Assembly: GCF_035712445.1 (NCBI RefSeq)
Contig: NZ_DASTAT010000050.1
Span: 1 to 47,329 of the forward strand
Source of the DNA: Oligoflexus sp.
GTDB lineage: Bacteria; Bdellovibrionota_B; Oligoflexia; Oligoflexales; Oligoflexaceae
Reading direction: 5' to 3'
Length of the DNA stretch: 47,329 nt
A model generated the notes under the pieces. The model did not search any database. It saw only the letters and a list, made by a program, of their open reading frames with translations, and was not told where the DNA came from. Every line of letters starts with the position of its first letter. The first letter of the stretch is position 1. The translations under genes and the position numbers were made by a program. Of the stretch, positions 1-8,928 are shown in pieces.

Positions 1-28
1 GAGCGATTAGGTTTAGAAGTACTGTGAG

Positions 29-98
29 TAGACCTTCCATGCCAGCCACCAAGTGTTTTGTCGTAATCTCACTTTAGGCCAGGTTCTTGGAAGGTCTA
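29..98. repeat. Long-range inverted repeat, possible structured RNA or terminator
   Basis: An 11-bp perfect inverted repeat has arms at 29-39 (TAGACCTTCCA) and 88-98 (TGGAAGGTCTA). A smaller inner pair lies at 51-55 (AAGTG) and 70-74 (CACTT), so a nested stem could form. The right arm is followed by a T-rich stretch. It may be the 3' end of a gene or small RNA lying left of the window, or a mobile-element remnant. No coding sequence is visible here. Confidence 0.35.
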
Positions 99-140
99 TT
101 TATTTTGTGGAAATGAGTATTTTTTTGTCCAAACTTGAGA

Positions 141-164
141 AGAGGGAGGTAAATACCTCCCTCT
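141..164 (-). terminator. Perfect hairpin downstream of the TonB-dependent receptor
   Basis: Ten-base arms (141-150 and 155-164; AGAGGGAGGT and its complement) enclose a four-base loop, about 24 bases past the receptor's stop codon. The T-tract on the minus strand is not immediate, so it is a strong hairpin but an imperfect intrinsic terminator. It could also serve transcription coming from the left. Confidence 0.5.
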
Positions 165-187
165 CTGCTTTTACCCAAACACAGTGC

Positions 188-2854
188 TTAGATATGGAAA
201 TTTAAACGAGTGAAGAACGTGGGACCGATGCTGGGATAGAACGCCCCGCCGACACCGCGACCGATGGCATCACTGTCGTCCTGAGGGAAGCCCTGGTTGA
301 AGATGTTCTGGCCACCCAGCTCGAAATCAAAGTTCCGGCTCACAGTGTAGCCGTAGTTCAAATCCCAACTGGAAAATGAACCAATGTACCCAAGCTGCTT
401 GTTGGATTTTTGATAGCGACCATTCGAGTTGCTGATGAGACGAAGGCTATTGTCGCCAATGCTGTATCCAAAAGTGTTCGTCCAGCGCCAGCGAGGAATT
501 CCCCCCTCTTCGAGGTACTGCTCAAACTTGCCACCGGGCAGTTTTTGGCGAGTGTAGGTCAGGTAGTAAGAGTAATCCCCCTTATACGACAAGGTTCCGA
601 AGCCAGCGGCATATTCCGTGTAACCTGTGAAGTTAAGCCCCGAAGCTTTCGTCGTTGAAAGGTTTGTGCTTGGGCTGATGATCTCAGTCACTTCTTGGGT
701 CGTAGGATCACGAATAATGGCTGTTCCATTCGGCAAATCGCGGCCAGCAGCATCCAATTGCATCAGCTCATCAGCACTGATCGTCGTGATCACGTCTTTG
801 ATCTGTTGGTTGAAATATTCCACTGATAAACCGGTGCCGATGAAAGGCTCGTATCCGAGATAGGCGCTGAAACTGGTGGATGTCTGCGGATCAAGCTCAG
901 AGTTGCCGCCACTGCGGATTTCGGCTGACTGATCTAGGGTGCAATATTTGGTGATGTTTCCTGCATCGCCAGCTTCTGTAGCCTGGTTACATAGTTTGTA
1001 ATCAGTAAAGTCAGTGAAGTAACGAGCTTCCTGATCGTGCAAATCACGTAAAGTCGGCGCTTTGAAGCCTGTTCCTGCATTCAGTCGAGCAAAAAATTCT
1101 TTGCCGAGACGGTACTGCAAGCCAGCCATCGGATTGAATGTGTTTCCGAAATCCGAGTAATCATCAAAACGACCGGCCAAGCTGGCTTCCAACGTCGAAA
1201 CAAGTGGTATGCCGAGTTCAGCGTAAACAGCATTCGCTTTTCGATCACCTTGGCCCCCGCCGCCGCCGAGACCTTTGACCTGACCCGCAAGCTTGTTCGG
1301 TGCCGCGCGGTTCATGTACGATTCGAGAATGTGCGATGCACCGACGGAATACCCTGCGCTCTTGCCCAGGATGTCGAAAGTTCCAGAATAGTTAATTTCA
1401 GCGGATTTTGCAGTGGAGCTGTCGGTGTCAGGAACATCCAAAGAATAAAGGCTTACGTCACCAGTCGGCACAGGTGCCAGAACATCGAACTCCCCGTTGA
1501 AAACAGCTTCTCTAAACCGCTGATCATCGATAAAGTTGGTCCACACGTGCGACCTGTAGATTCGACTGTCAGAAACGTTGAATTCAAGCTCCTGGTCATC
1601 GCCAAAGCTGTGCACAACGCCCATTGCAGCGGAAAAAGTTGTTTGATCTGTCTTGGTCCCAGACACAGATTGGGGAACTCGACCATGGACGAGAACTCCA
1701 TTCTGATTGCCATTGTTTGGATCCGGGCTAAAAACTGCTGCGTCTGCGCCGGTTGTTAGCTCAGGATGAAGGGCATTAACCGCAGCTTCAGAAACTCTAT
1801 ATGCATCGCTGGCCACGTCCAGCACTGCTGGCAAACCTACTGTCTTCGCCGTCTTCTTGGTTCCAAACACCCGGAGATTGATCTTGGTGTTGTCCGTGAC
1901 TTGGTAAGAGAATTCATCAAGGACAGAAACCTTCTGCCAGTTGCCCTGAAGTTGATAGATATCCCAATAGTCATAACCGCAGAACCGATTCTCGCCGTTG
2001 GCCCCCGAGAATTTATCACCGTCAACACAGGGCCCTACTGGAGCGAAACCATCAGCAGTCTGATATGAGAATGGCGTACCGCGCGACGACCGGAAATTGG
2101 TGTCAAACCATGGACGATCTTTGGCAAGAATAGGCTTGCTTTCGTCCCACTGCATTGTGATCAGGTTGGACGTTTTATCACTATTTGTCCCGGACATCAC
2201 GTAGACCTGATCGCGGTCACCGCCGCCGAAACGCGCTTTGGTTAACGAGTAGCCAAAAGACATTCCGTCATATTGCTTACGGGTGATGATATTAATAACG
2301 CCGGCTAAGGCATCAGTACCATAAATAGCTGACGCGGTTCCGGTGATGATTTCCACTCGCTCGACAGCAGCTGTTGGAATCACCGACAGGTCGATAAACT
2401 CGAGGCTCGGATCGCGGACAATACGGCGGCCGTTCAGGAGAACCAAGGTGTTCCCTTCACCCAGGCCGCGCAGGTCAACTGTCTGAGTGCCTTCGGGTGC
2501 ACCGTAGCTCGATCCATATTCACCGGAGCCAAAGGATGCTACCGTCAGCTTATTAAGAGCCTCGTTGAGGTTGACCGCCCCACTCTTTTCAAGATCTTTT
2601 CGGTCTACCGTTATAACAGGCTTAGGTCCTTCAAGATCAAGCTGACGGATCCGACTACCTGTGACCTGGATGCGTTCACTTTTCTTCTCCTGCTTTTTGT
2701 CCTCCGCGTCTTTGTTTGCGGATTCAGTCCTTGTGGGCGCGGGAGTTGGAGAAGGTGTCGGCGTTGAAGCAGGAGCTGTATTGCTCTGCGCATTCACAGT
2801 TGTGAATGATGATAGCAGCAGTAGGCTGATTAAGGATTCGCTTCTTCGAAGCAT
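188..2854 (-). CDS. TonB-dependent outer-membrane receptor
   Basis: This is an 888-residue outer-membrane receptor, expected to import a bulky substrate (siderophore, vitamin, glycan or peptide) using TonB energy. After a signal peptide ending around VNA-QS comes a Pro/Thr/Ser-rich linker, then a TonB-box-like IQVTGSRI. A plug domain follows with the typical sequences VDLRGLG, LVLLNGRRI, VERVEIITG and AGVINIITRK. The rest is a long beta-barrel ending TRLNFHI, so the last residue is Ile rather than the usual Phe or Trp. I chose ATG at 2854 because a GGAG lies six bases upstream; a TTG four codons earlier is in frame but overlaps that ribosome-binding site. The gene stands alone and the substrate cannot be told from sequence. 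Confidence 0.9.
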   Translation of the reverse strand: MLRRSESLISLLLLSSFTTVNAQSNTAPASTPTPSPTPAPTRTESANKDAEDKKQEKKSERIQVTGSRIRQLDLEGPKPVITVDRKDLEKSGAVNLNEALNKLTVASFGSGEYGSSYGAPEGTQTVDLRGLGEGNTLVLLNGRRIVRDPSLEFIDLSVIPTAAVERVEIITGTASAIYGTDALAGVINIITRKQYDGMSFGYSLTKARFGGGDRDQVYVMSGTNSDKTSNLITMQWDESKPILAKDRPWFDTNFRSSRGTPFSYQTADGFAPVGPCVDGDKFSGANGENRFCGYDYWDIYQLQGNWQKVSVLDEFSYQVTDNTKINLRVFGTKKTAKTVGLPAVLDVASDAYRVSEAAVNALHPELTTGADAAVFSPDPNNGNQNGVLVHGRVPQSVSGTKTDQTTFSAAMGVVHSFGDDQELEFNVSDSRIYRSHVWTNFIDDQRFREAVFNGEFDVLAPVPTGDVSLYSLDVPDTDSSTAKSAEINYSGTFDILGKSAGYSVGASHILESYMNRAAPNKLAGQVKGLGGGGGQGDRKANAVYAELGIPLVSTLEASLAGRFDDYSDFGNTFNPMAGLQYRLGKEFFARLNAGTGFKAPTLRDLHDQEARYFTDFTDYKLCNQATEAGDAGNITKYCTLDQSAEIRSGGNSELDPQTSTSFSAYLGYEPFIGTGLSVEYFNQQIKDVITTISADELMQLDAAGRDLPNGTAIIRDPTTQEVTEIISPSTNLSTTKASGLNFTGYTEYAAGFGTLSYKGDYSYYLTYTRQKLPGGKFEQYLEEGGIPRWRWTNTFGYSIGDNSLRLISNSNGRYQKSNKQLGYIGSFSSWDLNYGYTVSRNFDFELGGQNIFNQGFPQDDSDAIGRGVGGAFYPSIGPTFFTRLNFHI

Positions 2855-2871
2855 ATATGACTCCAAGTCAG

Positions 2872-2895
2872 AGTATCGTTTTGTCGGACGATACT
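2872..2895. promoter_or_regulatory. Inverted repeat in the receptor promoter/leader
   Basis: Seven-base arms AGTATCG (2872-2878) and CGATACT (2889-2895) are separated by 10 bases. On the minus strand the upstream-most arm overlaps a TAGTAT that could be a -10 element, with TTGAAG 18 bases further upstream as a weak -35. The position suggests a repressor site or a leader hairpin controlling the receptor. I see no Fur-like sequence. Confidence 0.4.
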
Positions 2896-3185
2896 AGCAG
2901 TATGGTTGGAAATGCTTCAATACAAATATCGCGAAAAGCTCGTGTTCAACTCGACTGAGCTATGTTCAAAGCTGCATGACGCTGTAGAAAATCATTTCGC
3001 ACTTTTGCTGTCATGAATGTTCTGAGGGCCATTGCCAGTAAGACATGCAGATTTGCATTGAAGTTCCTTCTTTGTTCAAACGTTCCTTTAATTATGTTAG
3101 GTTGGTCAAAATGGGTGTTGCTCGTTCTGTCAAAAGAACTATTGTTGTATCGTATTCCGTAAACTGCCTATTTGGAGATTCCTTC
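2896..3185. other. Intergenic region between divergent receptor and lipoprotein genes
   Basis: Between the receptor start and the lipoprotein start there are 331 bases (2855-3185). Apart from the inverted repeat at 2872-2895 I see only AT-rich promoter-like sequence. The coding frame of the lipoprotein stays open upstream to 3045, but the extra residues look non-protein-like and come before the clear signal sequence. Confidence 0.4.
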
Positions 3186-3536
3186 ATGAGGTTTGCTTTC
3201 CCTGTTGTGCTGACTTGCCTGCTAGCTGCTTGTGCTACCCCAGCACCGAACTCTCGAGAAACGAATATGGATACGCAAACAGACCTGAAGGTCGCTGCCG
3301 CCAAGGATTGCAACGAAGACAGTTTCTGCACCCGCGAATACCTTCCGACCAGCTGCCAATTCAGTGGCCAGAGCTTCGATGGCAGCAATCCCTGTGAAGC
3401 CAAAAAACTCGCGCGGCGCTATGCCTGCGAAAAAGGCCTTCAGTTCGCCGATGCGGACGTCAGCTGCAAAAGCAAAGAGGAGCCTGTGATCGAAGCGGCA
3501 CCGGCGGCGCCTCAGAAGAAAGGAAAAGGCAAGTGA
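3186..3536 (+). CDS. Small cysteine-rich lipoprotein, unknown function
   Basis: A 116-residue exported lipoprotein. The start at 3186 has GGAG eight bases upstream and gives a classic lipoprotein signal with lipobox LAAC (lipidated Cys16). The mature part carries six further cysteines within about 60 residues (around CNEDSFC, TSCQF, NPCEA, YACEK, VSCKS), a pattern expected of a disulfide-stabilised periplasmic or surface domain. It ends in an acidic/Ala/Pro stretch and a Lys-Gly tail. Its stop codon overlaps the GTG start of the next gene, so the two are probably translationally coupled. I do not recognise the family. Confidence 0.75.
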   Translation: MRFAFPVVLTCLLAACATPAPNSRETNMDTQTDLKVAAAKDCNEDSFCTREYLPTSCQFSGQSFDGSNPCEAKKLARRYACEKGLQFADADVSCKSKEEPVIEAAPAAPQKKGKGK

Positions 3537-4480
3537 TCGGCGGGAAGCGGTCATGGTGGGTAGGGGCCTATGCGCTGACGGCCACTTTGGAAAGATTTTC
3601 TGAACGTGACGCCGCGGATTTTTATGCGGCCATCCATCAGCTGCCCGGGCTTGCGGGGCTGGAGTTGCCCCTGCACCTTTTGGAAAAAAAAGACGATCCC
3701 TGGCGGCACCTTCATTGTCTGCCGCGGGATCTTGATTTTATTCTCACACCGCTTCCCTATGTCATGCAAAGCCTGGAAAAACAGCCTCTTTTTGGTCTCG
3801 CCTCGCCGGATCACGAAGGGCGTGCTGCGGCTTTGCGATTCATTTCTGAAATCAGACAGCGCATTCACCGCCTTGAGGACCACACGGGACGCGCAGCTGT
3901 GCGGGCTGTTCAGCTGCATAGTGCCCCGACGGGACAAGCCGAAGCCGCATCGTTCAGAAGGTCACTCGAAGACATCGTGGCCATGGATTGGGGTGCGGTG
4001 GAACTGTGGCTGGAACACTGCGACGCTGTGATTCCCGGTCAAATCCCGGCCAAAGGTTTTCTTCCCTTGGCGGATGAAGTCACGATCGCCAAGGACCTTG
4101 GACTCGGCATCACGATCAATTGGGGGCGCTCCGTTTTGGAAACAAGGCAGGTGGAGGGCGCTCTGCATCATATTCAGACAGCGGCTCATGCCGGCGTATT
4201 GCGCAGTGTATTCCTCTCGTCCACCGCGCAGAACGATCCCCTTTACGGTACCTGGCTCGATAATCATGCGCCCGTGCAAGGCATCGGTGTCGGCCCCTGG
4301 CGTCCCACCCATTCCCTTTTGAATGCCGACGCGGTGCACGCTGCCCTGGCCGCGGCGGCCCAGGCCTCTTGCTTCGGGCTTAAAATCCAGCCTTTTCCTG
4401 TCACCCTCTCGCTTGCGGAACGGATTGACTGTATCCGTCAGCACCTGGAATTTCTGCGTCCTGGCAGCGCCCAGACATAA
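3533..4480 (+). CDS. TIM-barrel-like protein, probable DUF4862 family
   Basis: A 315-residue cytosolic protein with no signal peptide. The N-terminal WVGAYAL segment, the later ELPLHLLE, and a C-terminal GLKIQPFP strand fit my recollection of DUF4862, a xylose-isomerase-like TIM-barrel family of unknown reaction. The GTG start sits inside the preceding stop (GTGA) with AGGAAAAGG just upstream, so coupled initiation is likely. Charged residues near strand ends (VELWLEH, ITINWGR) could form an active site. Family assignment is from memory and only moderately secure; the link to the small lipoprotein ahead of it is unexplained. Confidence 0.55.
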   Translation: MIGGKRSWWVGAYALTATLERFSERDAADFYAAIHQLPGLAGLELPLHLLEKKDDPWRHLHCLPRDLDFILTPLPYVMQSLEKQPLFGLASPDHEGRAAALRFISEIRQRIHRLEDHTGRAAVRAVQLHSAPTGQAEAASFRRSLEDIVAMDWGAVELWLEHCDAVIPGQIPAKGFLPLADEVTIAKDLGLGITINWGRSVLETRQVEGALHHIQTAAHAGVLRSVFLSSTAQNDPLYGTWLDNHAPVQGIGVGPWRPTHSLLNADAVHAALAAAAQASCFGLKIQPFPVTLSLAERIDCIRQHLEFLRPGSAQT

Positions 4481-4561
4481 AAAAAAGATATACGTCATGC
4501 CTTCCTCTTGTTAGAGTTTTGGCCCGGCCTTGCCTGGACGAACCATTCAGGAGAAACCCCT

Positions 4562-6763
4562 ATGCACCTCGCACCCCTGATTCAAGACCTTGCCGTGATC
4601 CTGGGTGTCGCGGCACTGGTGACCTTTCTGTTTCGCCTCATCAAACAGCCGGTGGTCCTGGGTTATATCGTTGCGGGCATTATCGTGGGACCCTATACGC
4701 CGCCGATTTTTTCCGTGGTGGATGTGGAGAGCGTGAAGGTCTGGGCCGAGCTGGGCGTTATTTTTCTGATGTTCGCGTTGGGTCTGGAATTCAGTTTCCG
4801 GCGTCTGGCCAAGGTTGGAGTGTCGGCAGGCATGACCGCCGTCATTCAGATTCTGACTATGCTTATTTTAGGGAATGTGACAGCCCGGGTTCTAGGCTGG
4901 ACTTCGATGGATGCCGTGTTTCTGGGCTGCATGATCGCCATTTCTTCGACCACCATCATTATCAAGGCTTTGGAAGAACTTGGCCTGAAGACGAAAAAAT
5001 TCGCGGAGCTGGTCTTCGGCATTCTGATTGTGGAAGATCTCGCGGCCATCATTATGCTCGTGGCCCTGTCAAATATCGCAAGCAAGTCCACCGTCAGCAG
5101 CATGGACCTTGTGAGTGCGGGCGGGAAACTCGCTTTGGTCGTGGGGTCCTGGCTGGTCATCGGCATGTTCGTGGTGCCGCGTTTAATTCGTGCTGTGGGG
5201 CGGCGCGGCAATAATGAAATGATGATCATCTTTTCGCTCGGGCTCTGCCTCGCCCTCGTATCCCTGTCGGCTTACTTTCATTACTCGGTGGCGCTCGGGG
5301 CTTTCATCATGGGTTCGATACTGGCGGAAACCCGTGAGGTGCATCGCATCGAGGAGCTGGTCACACCGCTCAAGGATATGTTCGGTGCGGTCTTTTTCGT
5401 GTCGGTCGGCATGCTGCTCGATCCCGCGATCATCCTGAGTAACTGGGCGAGCATTCTCATTCTTTGCGTTGTGATCATCTGTGGTAAAGTTCTTTCGGTG
5501 GCGCTGGGCACACTGGTCACGGGACAGTCGCTGGGCACCGCGGTGCACAGTGGTTTCAGCATGGCCCAGATCGGTGAATTCTCCTTCATCATTGCCACCC
5601 TCGGTCTTTCCTACAATGCGATTCGTCCTGACCTTTATCCGATCATCGTGGCCGCATCGCTGATCACGACATTTACCACGCCTTATTTCATCCGATATGC
5701 AGGACCTGTGACCGAGGCCATCAAACGCAGGCTGTCGCCCGAGGCGATGACGCGGCTTGATCGTTACGGATCGTTCATTCAAAGACGATCCTCGGGCGGC
5801 ACCTTCAGCAAGGATTTTTATGTGCGTGCCCTGCGTTGGCTCGCCTGCATGATCATCGTGCTGACCATCTTCATCGCGATCGGATACCGCGTTTATCCCT
5901 GGCTCGCCGGGCAGATTGTAAGGCGGGAAATTGCCCAGGCCGTGGCCTGGCTTTTGAGCTTTGTGCTGTCCGCGCCTTTTATCTGGGCCATGCTCACGGC
6001 GTTTCGCGCGCCCTATCAGCTGGCCGGCCTTGTCAGCCGGATTGCAACAGTCGTGCTGCTCACGGTTTTCAGTCTCGAATTTTTTTCGGTGTGGCTCGTG
6101 CTCCTGGTCACCGCGGGACTGGCAACGCTCTTTTTCTTCCTCTTTCGTCGGCGTTTTGAAAGTTTTTATGGATGGTTCGAGGAAAAATTTATTGCCGGCA
6201 TGGAAAACAGCCCCGAGGATTCCGTTCATTCTCATCTTGTTCCTTGGGATGCTCACCTTGCGGAATTTACCGTCGATCCGCATTCCTCGATCGTCGGGCA
6301 GACTCTGATTGAACTCGGTCTGCGCGAACGATTTGGGATGAATGTGGTCGTGATTCAACGCGGCGACAAGGACCTCGTGGCTCCCAAAGCCACGGAACGC
6401 ATTTATCCGGGTGATGTGATCCTTTGTTTTGGAACGGATGAAGAGCTGGAGCGTTTCCATGCGGATCTGATTCGCCGCCCTGAAACGCAGGGGGAGGATG
6501 AGGATGCGAGCTATGCTCTGAGGCCCTTTGAAATTCAAAGCGGCTCCCGCATTCTGCATCGCACCATCCGGGATTCCGGCGTGCGCGAGCAATTTGATTG
6601 CATGGTCGTGGGCATTGAACGCGATGGTGAGCGCCTCAGGAGTCCGAAATCAGATCTGGTGCTCGAGGAAAAGGATCTTTTATGGGTCGTCGGCAACGTC
6701 AGGCAGCTGCAGCGTCTCGCGGAACATTTTCAGAATCAAGCGTCACGGCGCGCTGGCCTGTGA
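4562..6763 (+). CDS. Kef-type monovalent cation:proton antiporter (CPA2) with two TrkA_C domains
   Basis: A 733-residue inner-membrane transporter, likely exchanging K+ or Na+ for H+. Residues about 8-385 form the Na+/H+ exchanger domain, with typical sequences such as GYIVAGIIVGP, MFALGLEFS, and VFFVSVGMLLDP. More membrane segments follow to about residue 555. The cytosolic tail holds two TrkA_C-like (RCK_C) modules, about 575-650 (VGQTLIELGLRERFGMNVV) and 660-730. There is no TrkA_N nucleotide-binding domain, so gating by a ligand on TrkA_C is inferred. ATG 4562 has AGGAG eight bases upstream. Its 3' end overlaps the convergent gene by 21 bases. Confidence 0.88.
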   Translation: MHLAPLIQDLAVILGVAALVTFLFRLIKQPVVLGYIVAGIIVGPYTPPIFSVVDVESVKVWAELGVIFLMFALGLEFSFRRLAKVGVSAGMTAVIQILTMLILGNVTARVLGWTSMDAVFLGCMIAISSTTIIIKALEELGLKTKKFAELVFGILIVEDLAAIIMLVALSNIASKSTVSSMDLVSAGGKLALVVGSWLVIGMFVVPRLIRAVGRRGNNEMMIIFSLGLCLALVSLSAYFHYSVALGAFIMGSILAETREVHRIEELVTPLKDMFGAVFFVSVGMLLDPAIILSNWASILILCVVIICGKVLSVALGTLVTGQSLGTAVHSGFSMAQIGEFSFIIATLGLSYNAIRPDLYPIIVAASLITTFTTPYFIRYAGPVTEAIKRRLSPEAMTRLDRYGSFIQRRSSGGTFSKDFYVRALRWLACMIIVLTIFIAIGYRVYPWLAGQIVRREIAQAVAWLLSFVLSAPFIWAMLTAFRAPYQLAGLVSRIATVVLLTVFSLEFFSVWLVLLVTAGLATLFFFLFRRRFESFYGWFEEKFIAGMENSPEDSVHSHLVPWDAHLAEFTVDPHSSIVGQTLIELGLRERFGMNVVVIQRGDKDLVAPKATERIYPGDVILCFGTDEELERFHADLIRRPETQGEDEDASYALRPFEIQSGSRILHRTIRDSGVREQFDCMVVGIERDGERLRSPKSDLVLEEKDLLWVVGNVRQLQRLAEHFQNQASRRAGL

Positions 6764-8113
6764 AGGTTGCCGCACAGGGGGCCAGGGTGTGGGAAAGCGA
6801 GTGGGATCAAAGCGAAAGCCATCGCCCAGTTTGACTTTTTTCTGGCCGGTGCGAATGAAGAGTATCGCCCCCTCGTGAATGGGAAAACCACGCGGCGAGG
6901 TCAGCCCCAGGCCGCTGCCGTAAAATCCGACGACATGACCTTTGATCAGCCTCTGCCCATCATCAAGATAAAGACGATCATTCATCTCAAGACCCCAGGC
7001 CCGACCGCGATCCAGATAAGCCCAGGCCCCATAAATCTTCGCGACCTGGGGCCAGTCATCCGCTTTGATGCTGCCGGCCTCTTTCTGCAGGAGCTGAATC
7101 AGTTCGGTTGGCAGCTGCAGTTTTTCCTGAGAGATGTCGATGGTGGTGCGCACCCGCACATGCGAGTTGATCGACGAACCCAGCACAGCTTCACTCCAGC
7201 GCGCATCGGCTTCGAAGCTTGGACCTTTCGGCTGCATGCCCCAGTCCAGAACGAGTTCCCGCGTGGCCCGGATCATCGGCTCCTGAATGTCCCAGACGCG
7301 GCGCAGATGAAAGGCCTCGCGTTCACCGACCAGCGGCAGAACAGTAAACGATGGCGCGAGCGCATGCGCGGTGAGCATATTGAGGCAAAGATGCGAGCCC
7401 TTGCGTCCGTCGTGACTGCCGCGCATGAGTCCCAGCCTTAATTTAAAGGGGTTTTCGCGCGCTGCGGCCTCTGGGATCACAGGATCATTCAAAAGTTTTT
7501 GCACGGCCTCACGCCACGAGGGATCCGGCATCAAAGGAGCGGGTGCCTTTTTTTTCCACTGCTCCCAGTCGGCGCGTGGCACAAGGATCTGCTGGGCGCC
7601 GAGCAGCTGAGCCCGCCTCGTACTGATCAGCTCGATGGCAAAGAGCAGGCTGTCGCCAATCGGACAGATGACCGGCTGCAGATGATGAGGCTCGGCCAGA
7701 GAGGAACGTGATCGTCCTGCCATGATGCTATGAGCCAGACGCTGCTCGTTCAGCGAAAGCATGACCTTCGCTTCCTTCGCCATCTGATCCAAGGGTTTCG
7801 CATTCTGTATCCAGGCTTCCTGCAGCGCTCCATGCAGCTTTTGTAACTGATCGCGATGGCGGAGGGTGAACTCCGCATCCAGACCGATCAGCTGCCAGGG
7901 CATCAGCGCCGCAGAGCGCCATCCGTCCTGGGACTCAGCCGCGTATGCATGGGGGTTTGCTCCCCAAATAAGCAGCAGAATGCATGAGCTCCACGCCTTT
8001 GCAAAAAAGTACAAAATTTCTCTTGGAAGTCGGATGGAAAACCGTTTAAAAGGGTGTGAGGCCATATCATTGTATGGTTGTTGGATTGAGTCTTCAGCCG
8101 CGGACGCTTGCAT
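6743..8113 (-). CDS. Exported protein of unknown function
   Basis: I do not recognise this protein. A hydrophobic segment (CILLLIWGANPHAYA-AES) looks like a signal peptide, so the roughly 390-residue mature part should be periplasmic or membrane-associated. It contains two charged, helix-rich regions and a C-terminal part with several short beta-strands (GHVVGFYGSGLGL, GAILFIRTG). The start is uncertain: ATG 8113 has GAAGAG seven bases upstream but gives a long N-region of about 40 residues, whereas ATG 8065 gives a more ordinary signal peptide with no visible ribosome-binding site. The gene is divergent from the EI24 gene and convergent with the antiporter. Confidence 0.6.
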   Translation of the reverse strand: MQASAAEDSIQQPYNDMASHPFKRFSIRLPREILYFFAKAWSSCILLLIWGANPHAYAAESQDGWRSAALMPWQLIGLDAEFTLRHRDQLQKLHGALQEAWIQNAKPLDQMAKEAKVMLSLNEQRLAHSIMAGRSRSSLAEPHHLQPVICPIGDSLLFAIELISTRRAQLLGAQQILVPRADWEQWKKKAPAPLMPDPSWREAVQKLLNDPVIPEAAARENPFKLRLGLMRGSHDGRKGSHLCLNMLTAHALAPSFTVLPLVGEREAFHLRRVWDIQEPMIRATRELVLDWGMQPKGPSFEADARWSEAVLGSSINSHVRVRTTIDISQEKLQLPTELIQLLQKEAGSIKADDWPQVAKIYGAWAYLDRGRAWGLEMNDRLYLDDGQRLIKGHVVGFYGSGLGLTSPRGFPIHEGAILFIRTGQKKVKLGDGFRFDPTRFPTPWPPVRQPSQASAP

Positions 8114-8207
8114 GGGATGTCTCTTCAGTTTTCCCGTGAGAATGCTTAGACTGTGTATCGGCTTCCGGTTTCCGTAGCTGAAGATGCCGCCCCTGCGGCA
8201 GGAAAGT

Positions 8208-8927
8208 ATGTTTCGCATGATCAATCCCATCCGCGATTTGGTTCGCGGCAGTCGTCTGTATTGGTTGGGAGTCAAGTGGCTAAGCCAACATCCGATTTGG
8301 TTCCTTCTTTTGTTCATCCCAACTCTGGTAGGATTGGGACTGATGGCAGCTGCGCTGCTGCTTTTTTGGGAATACCAGGCGGATATTATGCGAACCCTGC
8401 TCTTCGAACCGGGTGAGGGGTGGCTCTGGGTCCTTCTTTATTACATAAGCAAGGGCCTGCTCTATCTGGCAGCTTTGGGACTGTCTCTTCTCTTTGGTCT
8501 TTTGACCACCAACGTTCTGGCGGCGCCGCTCTATGAGTTGCTGTCCTGTGCGGTGGAGAAGGAGAAGCGGGGGCGGGTGACGGAAATCTCGCTGTGGCAG
8601 TCGCTCAAGAATATTCCGGAGGAACTCAAGAAGGTCCTGCTCATTATGGTACTGTCTCTTCTGGTCTTTCTGGTACCGGGGCTGAATCTTCTGGGCATAT
8701 TTGTGGCAGCTAGTCTGGTAGGGTGGGATTACTATGATTATCCCATGGCCAGGCGAGGCTGGAGTCTGAAACAAAGGTTAAGGGAAGCGAGACAGGATTA
8801 TTTTGCCATTTTAGGCTTTGGCCTGTGGCTGGTGATACCCTTCGTTCATTTTATTTTGATGCCCATGGCCGTAGCAGGGGGAACCCTGATGGCTCTGGAG
8901 CGGATCGACACTATCGAGAGGAGATAA
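8208..8927 (+). CDS. EI24-family (CysZ-like) integral membrane protein
   Basis: A roughly 239-residue membrane protein with four or more hydrophobic segments separated by a cytosolic loop. The pattern matches the EI24/DUF540 family that includes the sulfate transporter CysZ: an early tandem TM pair, [12 protein letters not shown], a charged loop, a second TM pair ending [10 protein letters not shown], and the [13 protein letters not shown] motif. Sulfate transport is known for CysZ but not implied for every member. ATGs at 8208 and 8217 both lie near AGGAAAG (8200-8206), so the exact start is ambiguous. Its stop is one base before recA, whose AGGAG lies within its last codons, so both genes share a transcript. 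Confidence 0.8.
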   Translation: MFRMINPIRDLVRGSRLYWLGVKWLSQHPIWFLLLFIPTLVGLGLMAAALLLFWEYQADIMRTLLFEPGEGWLWVLLYYISKGLLYLAALGLSLLFGLLTTNVLAAPLYELLSCAVEKEKRGRVTEISLWQSLKNIPEELKKVLLIMVLSLLVFLVPGLNLLGIFVAASLVGWDYYDYPMARRGWSLKQRLREARQDYFAILGFGLWLVIPFVHFILMPMAVAGGTLMALERIDTIERR

Positions 8928-8928
8928 C

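Noticed and set aside
5183..6592. A 469-codon minus-strand frame inside the antiporter gene
   Set aside because: The translation is His/Arg/Asp-rich without hydrophobic or motif structure; the plus strand encodes a recognisable transporter.
8114..8207. LexA/SOS box ahead of the EI24-recA unit
   Set aside because: I looked for CTGT-N8-ACAG, TTAC-N3-GTAA and GAAC-N4-GTTC style dyads and found no convincing match.
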